Below, piece by piece: positions 1 through 7,538 of a stretch of 64,000 nt of DNA (position 1 is the first letter of the stretch; every line of letters starts with the position of its first letter). Origin of the DNA: Candidatus Competibacteraceae bacterium (GTDB lineage Bacteria; Pseudomonadota; Gammaproteobacteria; Competibacterales; Competibacteraceae); contig CP065007.1 of NCBI GenBank assembly GCA_016699715.1, positions 1,550,001-1,614,000 of the forward strand, in the 5' to 3' direction. The position numbers and the translations under genes were made by a program. Below the pieces are notes generated by a model. The model did no database searches and was not told the origin of the DNA. It worked only from the letters and a program-made list of their open reading frames with translations.

Positions 1-567
1 CTGACGGTTGCGGAGATTCAGAATCCGCGCGACCCCGCCAACATGAGCGGTACTCTGTCGCTGGAATTGTGGGCCTTGGCCGCACCCTATGCCGGGGGCG
101 CCTTCGATGGCATCCCGCTGGCCGGCGTGGTTATCGGCTCGCTCCCCGGCCAGGGGCAACACCTTAACCTGCAAACGACCGCACACCGCGCACCGACACC
201 ACCGGGATGTTGGCATCTGGTGTTGATGCTGCGGGAATGGACCCTTGCAGGCTATGTGACCCGGGACTACACCAACTTTGATATCCCCTATATCAGTGAA
301 GCGCCGCAATCCTCAGAACCGGTTCAAGTCACCGTCGCACCCGAGATCTCCCCTGTAGTCGTGCCCGAAGCCGAAGCTCCTGTTCCAGCGGCGGCGGATA
401 CGGCACTACCTCAACAACATCCGAACGAAGAAGCCGGCTCCGTACAGCCCAGCGAAATCCAGAATCCAGTCGAATCGATCGACCAGACAGAGATTGTCGA
501 TCCACCGCGCGCCAAAGGCAGCGGCACAAGCATCTTCGGGCGATTTTGGAAGCGACTCGGGTTCTAA
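1..567 (+). CDS. hypothetical protein, 5' end outside window
   Basis: The reading frame is open from base 1, so this is the C-terminal 188 residues of a longer protein; the ATG at 43 is probably internal. The first ~95 residues look like a folded beta-rich domain (SGTLSLELWAL, then a WHLVLMLREW stretch). About 80 residues rich in Pro, Glu, Ala and Val follow, with a short basic and aromatic end (FGRFWKRLGF). No catalytic motif or membrane segment is visible. I do not recognise the family. It is followed by 196 bp without a gene and then thrC on the same strand, so co-transcription is possible but not shown. Confidence 0.6.
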   Translation: MTVAEIQNPRDPANMSGTLSLELWALAAPYAGGAFDGIPLAGVVIGSLPGQGQHLNLQTTAHRAPTPPGCWHLVLMLREWTLAGYVTRDYTNFDIPYISEAPQSSEPVQVTVAPEISPVVVPEAEAPVPAAADTALPQQHPNEEAGSVQPSEIQNPVESIDQTEIVDPPRAKGSGTSIFGRFWKRLGF

Positions 568-763
568 CCGCGGATCGGCGGACAGCCCAGCGGAAGATGC
601 TCTATAGCGCCCTCAAAAACCCCTGTAAACGTCGCGCGTAAAACAGAGCGGAGGGCAAGAGTGTCGCCTCAATCCTTGTGCATGATCAGCGCCTTTGGGG
701 AAACGGAAGGGTACAATAGATTCATAGACTCTTGCTCTTCCGCGCTTTCCGAGGACCGACCAC

Positions 764-2173
764 ATGCGCTACCTCAGCACCCGGGGCGGCATGGCCCCCG
801 CGACCTTTTCCGAGATCCTGCTGGGCGGGCTGGCGCCCGACGGCGGCCTGACCATTCCGGAACACTACCCGACCCTGGCGCCCGGTGAGCTGGCCGGTTG
901 GCGCCGCCTGTCCTACCCGGAACTGGCGTTCGCCATCCTGCGCAAATTCGCCGACGACCTGCCGGATGACGACCTGCACGCACTGGTCGAACGTACCTAC
1001 ACCGCTGACCGCTTCCATACCAAAGCCATTACGCCGGCCACCAATCTGCTGGATGACGTCTGGCTGCTGCGGCTGTCGAATGGCCCGACCCTGGCGTTCA
1101 AGGATATCGCCATGCAGTTGCTTGGCAACCTGTTCGAATACGCCCTGCTCAAGACCAGCGGCCACCTCAATATCCTCGGCGCCACCTCGGGCGACACCGG
1201 CTCCAGCGCCGAATATGCCATGCGCGGCAAGCGCGGCATCCAGGTGTTCATGCTCTCGCCTCACCAGAAGATGAGCCGGTTCCAGACCGCGCAGATGTTC
1301 TCGCTGCAAGATCCCAATATCTTCAACATCGCCGTGCATGGCGTGTTCGACGACTGTCAGGACATCGTCAAGGCGGTCAGCAACGATGCCGAATTCAAGG
1401 CTCGCCACGCCATCGGTACCGTCAACTCCATCAACTGGGCACGGGTGGTGGCGCAGATCGTCTATTACTTCAAGGGCTGGCTGGCGGTCACCACGCGCGA
1501 CGACCAGGAAGTGTCCTTTGCCGTGCCGTCCGGCAACTTCGGCAATATCTGCGCCGGTTACATCGCCAAGCGCATGGGCCTCCCCATCCGCCGACTGATC
1601 CTCGCCACCAACGAAAACAATGTGCTCGATGAGTTCTTCCGCACCGGCGTCTACCGGGTGCGTCAGACCGATCAAGTGGCGCACACCAGCAGCCCCTCGA
1701 TGGACATCTCCAAGGCATCCAATTTCGAGCGCTTCATTTTCGATGTGGTCGGGCGCGATCCGGCGATGGTCCGCGAACTGTGGCGGCAGGTGGATACTTT
1801 CGGTTTCTTCGACTTGTCCGGCACCGACGCCTTCCGCGCCATCGCGCAATCCGGCTTCGTGTCCGGCTCCAGCAACCACCCGGACCGCATGGCGGTGATC
1901 CGCTGGATTCACCAGGAATGTGGCGTGGTCGTCGACACTCACACCGCCGATGGCATCAAAGTCGGGCTGGAGTATCGCGAGCAAGGCGTACCGCTGCTGT
2001 GCCTGGAAACCGCCCTGCCAGCTAAATTCGAGGATTCCATCGTCGAAGCGCTGGGCCATCCACCGGAACGCCCGACCGGCTACGAAAACATCGAAGCGCT
2101 ACCGCAACGCTTTGAGGTGATGGAAGCGGATGTAGCAGCGGTCAAGGCGTATATCACGCAACACGCGGGCTGA
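764..2173 (+). CDS. thrC: threonine synthase
   Basis: Converts O-phosphohomoserine to threonine with PLP, the last step of threonine synthesis in the cytoplasm. The 469-residue length matches the long proteobacterial form. The N-terminus MRYLSTRGG and the early APDGGLTIPE stretch are typical. The PLP lysine lies in LAFKDIAMQLLGN near residue 110, followed by the ATSGDTGSSAEYAM loop that grips phosphate, and NSINWARVVAQIVYYF later. The ATG at 764 fits the family N-terminus. hom often precedes thrC, but the upstream gene here is not recognisable as hom. An acyl-CoA synthetase starts 32 bp downstream and may share the transcript. Confidence 0.95.
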   Translation: MRYLSTRGGMAPATFSEILLGGLAPDGGLTIPEHYPTLAPGELAGWRRLSYPELAFAILRKFADDLPDDDLHALVERTYTADRFHTKAITPATNLLDDVWLLRLSNGPTLAFKDIAMQLLGNLFEYALLKTSGHLNILGATSGDTGSSAEYAMRGKRGIQVFMLSPHQKMSRFQTAQMFSLQDPNIFNIAVHGVFDDCQDIVKAVSNDAEFKARHAIGTVNSINWARVVAQIVYYFKGWLAVTTRDDQEVSFAVPSGNFGNICAGYIAKRMGLPIRRLILATNENNVLDEFFRTGVYRVRQTDQVAHTSSPSMDISKASNFERFIFDVVGRDPAMVRELWRQVDTFGFFDLSGTDAFRAIAQSGFVSGSSNHPDRMAVIRWIHQECGVVVDTHTADGIKVGLEYREQGVPLLCLETALPAKFEDSIVEALGHPPERPTGYENIEALPQRFEVMEADVAAVKAYITQHAG

Positions 2174-2205
2174 GTGGCCAAACGCTGCCATGGAGTAGAA
2201 CAAAC

Positions 2206-3861
2206 ATGTCCGAACAACTGATCGAACACACTCCGTCCGCCCACTACCATCCCCTGCTGATCAAGAGCCTGCTCGGCAATCCGATCCGTCAGTTCCCCGA
2301 GCAGGAGATCGTCCATGGCGATTTCAAGCGCCAAACTTACCGCGACCTGGGCGAACGGGTCAGCCGCCTGGCCAGCGGTCTCGCGGGCCTTGGGGTCAGG
2401 CGCGGTGACACCGTGGCGGTCATGGACTGGGACAGCCACCGCTATCTGGAATGCTTCTTCGCCGTACCGATGATGGGCGCGGTGCTGCACACCATCAATA
2501 TCCGGCTATCCCCGGAACAGATCCTCTACACCATCAACCACGCCGAAGACGACATCATTCTGGTCAACACCGAGTTTCTGCCGGTGCTGGAAGCCATCCG
2601 CGACCGCATCGAGCCGGTCAAGAAACTGGTACTGTTGAACGACACCGGCCAGACGCCAGCCACCACCCTGGATATCACCACCGAATACGAAAGCCTGTTG
2701 ATGTCCGGCGATTCCGACTACAAATTTCCGGACTTCTCCGAAGACGCTCGCGCCACCACGTTCTATACCACCGGCACCACCGGCCTGCCCAAAGGCGTGT
2801 ACTTCAGCCACCGGCAACTGGTGCTTCATACTCTGGCTCTGCGCTCGGCCGTGGGCGGCCCTGGCCAGGGCCGCTTTAATCGCGATGACGTGTACATGCC
2901 GATCACCCCCATGTTCCACGTTCACGCTTGGGGGTTTCCCTATGTCGCCACGCTGCTGGGCGTCAAACAGGTCTATCCGGGACGCTACATTCCCGAGCAA
3001 TTGTTAACCCTGATTCAGCGCGAGAACGTGACCTTTTCCCACTGCGTGCCCACCATCCTGCAAATGCTGCTGGGTAGTCCCAAGATGGATGAGGTGGATC
3101 TGTCGCGCTGGAAAGTCACCATCGGCGGTTCGGCATTGCCGCGGGCATTGGCCAAACAGGCCCTTGATCGGGGCGTGGACGTGTTCGGTGCCTACGGTCT
3201 GTCGGAAACCTGCCCGATTCTGACCCTGGCGCAACTCAAACCGTACATGCTGGACTGGGATTGGGAACGGCAACTGCACATCCGTTGCAAGGCCGGTTTG
3301 CCGATCCCCATGGTCGAATTGCGGATCGTGGACGAGGACATGAACGATCTGCCAGCCGATGGCAAGAGCACGGGCGAGGTGGTGACCCGTGCGCCGTGGC
3401 TGACCCAAGGTTATCTGCGGGACCCGCAAAGTTCCGAATCGCTGTGGCGCGGTGGTTATCTCCACACCGGCGACATCGGCTTCATCGACGAGGAAGGCTA
3501 TCTCAAGATCACCGACCGGTTGAAGGATGTGATCAAGACCGGTGGCGAATGGATCGCCTCGCTGGAACTGGAAGATCTGATCCTCAAGCATCCGGCGGTG
3601 GCGGAAGCGGCGGTCATTGGCATTCCCGATCCGACATGGGGTGAACGGCCGTTGGCACTGGTGGTGCCGCAATCGGGTCGGCAGGTGGACGAAACGGCAA
3701 TCCGCGACTGGCTGAAGGATTTTGTCGAGCAGGGCATCATCTCCAAGTGGGGCATGCCCGACCGGGTGCTGCTGGTCGATTCCATCCCCAAAACCAGCGT
3801 GGGCAAGCTCAACAAGAAAGCGATGCGCGAACAGTACGCCCAAGCAACCCAGAACAGTTAA
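2206..3861 (+). CDS. fatty-acyl-CoA synthetase (AMP-binding)
   Basis: A 551-residue member of the adenylate-forming ANL family that activates a carboxylic acid to acyl-AMP and then acyl-CoA. The ATP loop TTGTTGLPKG is near residue 185, the FGAYGLSETCP motif near 330, YLHTGDIGFIDEEGYLKITDR near 420, and the C-terminal catalytic lysine region KTSVGKLNKKAMRE at the end. The order and size match medium/long-chain acyl-CoA synthetases of the FadD/AlkK type. The exact chain length cannot be read from sequence. The gene starts 32 bp after thrC and is followed by a secreted proline-rich protein. A role in lipid or PHA precursor metabolism is an inference. Confidence 0.88.
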   Translation: MSEQLIEHTPSAHYHPLLIKSLLGNPIRQFPEQEIVHGDFKRQTYRDLGERVSRLASGLAGLGVRRGDTVAVMDWDSHRYLECFFAVPMMGAVLHTINIRLSPEQILYTINHAEDDIILVNTEFLPVLEAIRDRIEPVKKLVLLNDTGQTPATTLDITTEYESLLMSGDSDYKFPDFSEDARATTFYTTGTTGLPKGVYFSHRQLVLHTLALRSAVGGPGQGRFNRDDVYMPITPMFHVHAWGFPYVATLLGVKQVYPGRYIPEQLLTLIQRENVTFSHCVPTILQMLLGSPKMDEVDLSRWKVTIGGSALPRALAKQALDRGVDVFGAYGLSETCPILTLAQLKPYMLDWDWERQLHIRCKAGLPIPMVELRIVDEDMNDLPADGKSTGEVVTRAPWLTQGYLRDPQSSESLWRGGYLHTGDIGFIDEEGYLKITDRLKDVIKTGGEWIASLELEDLILKHPAVAEAAVIGIPDPTWGERPLALVVPQSGRQVDETAIRDWLKDFVEQGIISKWGMPDRVLLVDSIPKTSVGKLNKKAMREQYAQATQNS

Positions 3862-3970
3862 GCGGCGCGGGAATCAAACACAATCCCGCGAACTCTAAAA
3901 GGATGTTGGAAAGAAACTACTGGAAACCCCTTCTCCGACAAGGCTCACGGAAAACAGCAGGAGGTCCCAA

Positions 3971-4648
3971 ATGGCAACGATGCGAACGATGGGCTTGATT
4001 GCGGCGGCGCTGGCGCTGAGCGGTGGATTGCCGCGGCCGGCCGACGCGCAACAGATGTACACGCCCACGCCTTACGATTCGCCGCCGCCACGCTACCCGG
4101 AGCCGCCACCGGTCAGGCCCGACCCCCCTTACGAACTGGCACCCGGGGGTCCCATCCAGTTTTACAGCCGACCGGCCGGGCCAGCCCAACCACCGGCACC
4201 GCCCGCGCCCCCGCCGCGCCCGTATGTGGCCCCGACACCCGCGCCCGCGGAGGAATATCCAGCCTACTCACCCTATGCGGAAGAGACCGGACCCGGCTGG
4301 CTGCCACCGGGCGATTTGATCCAGGTTCAGGATGATCGAGGCATCCGTTACGCCTCCGGCGGCGTGGGCGAAGGCGAACGCGCCGAACTCAACGCGCTGT
4401 CCGGCCAGTTCAATCTGCGGCTGCTGTTCGCCATGCAGGGCAGTGGCGACTATCTGGCGGACATCAAGGTCACCATTGTGGACCAGCGCGGCGAGACTGT
4501 GCTGCGCGCTGAATCGAACGGCCCCTGGTTCTATGCCCAACTACCGCCGGGCGCCTACACCGTGGAAGCCAGCACGCCCGATCAAACCCAGCGGCAACCC
4601 GTGACCATCGGCGCCCGCCAGTCCCGACTGAATTTCTATTGGCGTTGA
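3971..4648 (+). CDS. secreted proline-rich protein with Ig-like C-terminal domain
   Basis: This 225-residue protein starts with a signal peptide (MATMRTMGLIAAALALSGG, cleavage probably near ADA-QQ). About 75 residues very rich in Pro, Tyr and Ala follow, probably an extended linker in the periplasm or wall zone. The last ~100 residues contain GSGDYLADIKVTIVDQRGETVLRAE and LPPGAYTVEAS, the pattern of carboxypeptidase-regulatory-like or transthyretin-like beta domains found in envelope proteins. No enzyme motif is seen. It has an AGGAGG-like site 8 bases before the ATG. It converges on the fimV-like gene downstream. The function is unknown. Confidence 0.7.
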   Translation: MATMRTMGLIAAALALSGGLPRPADAQQMYTPTPYDSPPPRYPEPPPVRPDPPYELAPGGPIQFYSRPAGPAQPPAPPAPPPRPYVAPTPAPAEEYPAYSPYAEETGPGWLPPGDLIQVQDDRGIRYASGGVGEGERAELNALSGQFNLRLLFAMQGSGDYLADIKVTIVDQRGETVLRAESNGPWFYAQLPPGAYTVEASTPDQTQRQPVTIGARQSRLNFYWR

Positions 4649-4662
4649 CTCGCAAGCCATTA

Positions 4663-4681
4663 CTGGATTTTCACAATCCAG
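4663..4681. terminator. hairpin between convergent genes
   Basis: CTGGATT and AATCCAG form a 7-bp stem with a 5-base loop in the 64-bp gap between two converging genes. There is no clear T run on either side, so the termination role is a guess. Confidence 0.35.
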
Positions 4682-4712
4682 CCTTCCTCGTTTGGAGGGA
4701 GTGTTTCCGTCC

Positions 4713-7376
4713 TTAATTAGCGACGGACGACGACGGGGTAGACCGCGGTTTGGGTCCGGGTTCGGAACCCGTATCGGACCCGGCTGCCGCGGCCGGCGGC
4801 AAGGATGGCGGAACCTGAATCGAACTCTCCGGCTCGGCCACCTTGTTTGCAGCGGCTTGCTGTTCCAACAATTGTTTCGCCGCTTTGGAATCGGTGTGAT
4901 CGACGATTTCCCGTAACGTCGGAATCCGCAGGGTCACTCCCACTTTCAGGTAATCCACGCCCGCTTTGGAAAATGCTGTTGGATTGATGGCAAATAGCGC
5001 CTTCATCATGGCGTCGATGCCGATATCCGGAGCGGGGCGAACCTTGGCGGCGATATTCCAAAGCCGTTCGTTGGGCACCACGGGGCCGTACTGCTCTCCC
5101 CCCTTGTATACAGGCATAGCCGATTTTTCGGACTCAATCACCGTTGAATCCACAGGTTCAGCTACTTCGGCAACCTCGGCAACCTCGGCAACCTCGGCGC
5201 TTTCAACACCCGGCGGCTCCGTCGCTTCGACGACCTGAACGGCTTCGGCGCTTTCAACACCCGGCGGCTCCGTCGCTTCGACGACCTGAACGGCTTCGGC
5301 GCTTTCAACACCCGGCGGCTCCGTCGCTTCGACGACCTGAACGGCTTCGGCGCTTTCATCTCTCGGCGGCTCCGTCGCTTCGACGACCTCGTTGACCTCG
5401 ACGGTTTCAATCTCCGGCGGAGCGGCAAACTTCAGCGCCGGTGGTTCAGTGGAATCGGCGGCATGAACAGTTTCGGCTGATTCAAATACCGACAGAACAG
5501 CGAACCCCGCAACTGGCCGCGCGATGGAGTCCGCAACTAGCGATTCAGCAACAGTGGCGGTTGGCGATAACTCGAAAACATCAGCCGCCACTGTTGCTAA
5601 CGTGTCGTTGGCTGATTGAGAAGTCGTGCCCGACTCAGCCGTAATCTGACGATCAAGCTCTGACGGCGTCGCCGCATTGGCACCAGGCTCAAGAACCGGT
5701 TCCGATGCCACGGCATCGACAGTCCGTGTATCAGAAAGGCTTTGTGGTGAAACAGGCACATGAGGAACCTGGACAGTAGCCGACGCCATGACTTCTGAAA
5801 CCACCAGAAACAGCAGCGGAGTCGCCGACACTGGCGCAAGAACCATTGGCCTCGCCGGTCTTGATACGGCTGTGTTCAATGCAAGGTCAGGTTCGGCAAC
5901 TTCGGGCTTCGGTTCTGGGGTTGCGACCACCGCCGGTTCGGGAACGGAGATCTCCAATTTCGGCTCGGGGGTGGAGACTTCAGGCTCCGGTTCGGAAGCC
6001 ACGACCACCGCCGATTCGGGGGTGGAGACTTCAGGCTCCGGTTCGGAAGCCACGACCACCGCCGATTCGGGGGTGGAGACTTCAGGCTCCGGTTCGGAAG
6101 CCACGACCACCGCCGATTCGGGGGTGGAGACTTCAGGCTTCGGTTCGGAAGCCACGACCACCGCCGATTCGGGGGTGGAGACTTCAGGCTCCGGTTCGGA
6201 AGCCGCGACCACCGCCGGTTCGACGGTGGAAACTTCGGGCTCCGGTTCGGAAGCCGCGACCGCCGCCGGTTCGACGGTGGAAACCTCAGGCTTCGGTTCG
6301 GAAGCCGCGACCGCCGCCGGTTCGACGGTGGAAACCTCAGGCTTCGGTTCGGAAGCCGCGACCGCCGCCGGTTCGGAGCTGGAAACTTCAGGCTTCGGTT
6401 CGGGGACTGACGGGGTCGGCTCAAGCGTGCTTGGCCGCGCCAAGGGAAATACGGCCAAGTTGCTGGCAGTTGCTCCCGCCGATGCCTGTTCCACCGCCGC
6501 CGGCATCTCTCCAGCGGATGCAATGCCAGTTCCCGCGCCGGCCAGCGCTGCCTTCTCCGCCGCCGCCAATTGTCTGGCAACCGCGGAACCGGTGAAATCG
6601 GCGATTTCCTGAAACGTCGGAATTCGCAATAAAGCTCCGATGCGCAAACCATCGACCCCCACCTTGGAAAAGGCATCTGGATTGGCTTGAAATAAGGCTT
6701 GTATCATCTGATCCCTGGTAATTCCGGGATCGGGTCGGACCTTGAGCGCGATCCCCCAGAGCCCCTCACCGGACGTGACCGGGCCGTAAACATCCCCCGG
6801 TCGATAGACCCAACTCCCGGACGAGGACGCTTCCGTGGCAGACACCGGTTGATCGGGGTATTGAATGGTTCTGTTCACGACGATATCGGCCGAAGGCGAC
6901 TCGGAGACCGAGTCGGCCTCGGTGTCGGCGGGCGTATCCAACACGGTTTTGGTTCGACCAGCGACAGGTTGCTCGACCAAACGCCGCACGGGATCGAGCA
7001 GCACGGTGAATTCCCGGAACGTCTTGCCGCGCGGCCAGCCGAATTCCAACAGCAGCGCCAGCGACGGCTCGTGGATGGGCTTGATCGACACCACCTTGAC
7101 GTAAACCTTGCCTTCGGCATCGTACTGGATCGAAAAAACCAGATTATCCAGCGTCGCCCCCCGGTCGAGGCCGAATTCCTTGAACATCGTCGGCGACGCC
7201 ACCTTGACGGAAATCCTGCCCAGTTCCTCCAGCGACAGCGTCGGTAGCGGAATCCTGGCGTCGAACAACTGGTTCAGGGCGGAATCAACTTTAATCTCGC
7301 CAACTTCCAGCGCGAAGGCACAAACAGGCCCCAGCAGCAGCGAAGCCAACCAGCAGCGAAACACATTGCGAGTCAT
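4713..7376 (-). CDS. fimV: FimV-like protein with two LysM-like modules and 17-residue repeats
   Basis: FimV-type proteins sit in the inner membrane or periplasm, bind peptidoglycan and support polar pilus and motility machinery. This 887-residue protein has a signal peptide, the typical FimV N-terminal domain (EVGEIKVDSALNQLFDARIPL), and an LysM-like module (YGPVTSGEGLWGIALKVRPD). A very long Pro/Glu/Val/Ser linker follows, then a second copy of the module near the C-terminus (YGPVVPNERLWNIAAKVRPA). The linker contains two clusters of 51-bp tandem repeats. The cytoplasmic TPR end and membrane span of Pseudomonas FimV are not seen, so it may be wholly periplasmic. I chose the ATG at 7376, seven bases after GAGGA; a TTG lies two codons upstream. 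Confidence 0.8.
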   Translation of the reverse strand: MTRNVFRCWLASLLLGPVCAFALEVGEIKVDSALNQLFDARIPLPTLSLEELGRISVKVASPTMFKEFGLDRGATLDNLVFSIQYDAEGKVYVKVVSIKPIHEPSLALLLEFGWPRGKTFREFTVLLDPVRRLVEQPVAGRTKTVLDTPADTEADSVSESPSADIVVNRTIQYPDQPVSATEASSSGSWVYRPGDVYGPVTSGEGLWGIALKVRPDPGITRDQMIQALFQANPDAFSKVGVDGLRIGALLRIPTFQEIADFTGSAVARQLAAAEKAALAGAGTGIASAGEMPAAVEQASAGATASNLAVFPLARPSTLEPTPSVPEPKPEVSSSEPAAVAASEPKPEVSTVEPAAVAASEPKPEVSTVEPAAVAASEPEPEVSTVEPAVVAASEPEPEVSTPESAVVVASEPKPEVSTPESAVVVASEPEPEVSTPESAVVVASEPEPEVSTPESAVVVASEPEPEVSTPEPKLEISVPEPAVVATPEPKPEVAEPDLALNTAVSRPARPMVLAPVSATPLLFLVVSEVMASATVQVPHVPVSPQSLSDTRTVDAVASEPVLEPGANAATPSELDRQITAESGTTSQSANDTLATVAADVFELSPTATVAESLVADSIARPVAGFAVLSVFESAETVHAADSTEPPALKFAAPPEIETVEVNEVVEATEPPRDESAEAVQVVEATEPPGVESAEAVQVVEATEPPGVESAEAVQVVEATEPPGVESAEVAEVAEVAEVAEPVDSTVIESEKSAMPVYKGGEQYGPVVPNERLWNIAAKVRPAPDIGIDAMMKALFAINPTAFSKAGVDYLKVGVTLRIPTLREIVDHTDSKAAKQLLEQQAAANKVAEPESSIQVPPSLPPAAAAGSDTGSEPGPKPRSTPSSSVAN
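5195..5400 (-). repeat. 51-bp coding tandem repeats, cluster A in fimV
   Basis: About four units of 51 bp (17 residues, consensus close to EATEPPGVESAEAVQVV). The middle units are nearly identical at the base level, which suggests recent slippage or unequal crossing-over. The frame stays open throughout. Confidence 0.85.
5940..6410 (-). repeat. 51-bp coding tandem repeats, cluster B in fimV
   Basis: About nine units of 51 bp (17 residues, consensus close to EPEPEVSTPESAVVVAS), with graded divergence from one end to the other. The units are long, contiguous and in frame, so they are protein repeats rather than CRISPR. They lengthen the linker between the two LysM-like modules. Confidence 0.88.
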
Positions 7377-7538
7377 GGACAAATCCTCGGGAATCGGGCG
7401 GCGGCAGGGTGAAGTTTGGCGAGTTTACGCCGATGCCGACACGCATTATCCCCCATATTCTAGAATGTTGGTTTAGGACGCCAACAGCCCGACCCCGGTT
7501 GTCGGCCGGAATTCGCGACAATCACCGGACCTATCGCC

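Noticed and set aside
722..2059. Long reverse-strand frame opposite thrC
   Set aside because: It mirrors a clear thrC with GC-rich codons; low-complexity His/Gly-rich translation and no ribosome site.
5940..6410. Possible CRISPR array
   Set aside because: Units are contiguous with no spacers and lie in frame inside a secreted protein gene.
5788..6612. Long forward frames over the fimV repeats
   Set aside because: They are antisense readings of the 51-bp repeats (Ser/Gly/Thr or Arg/Pro only); the repeats keep all frames open.
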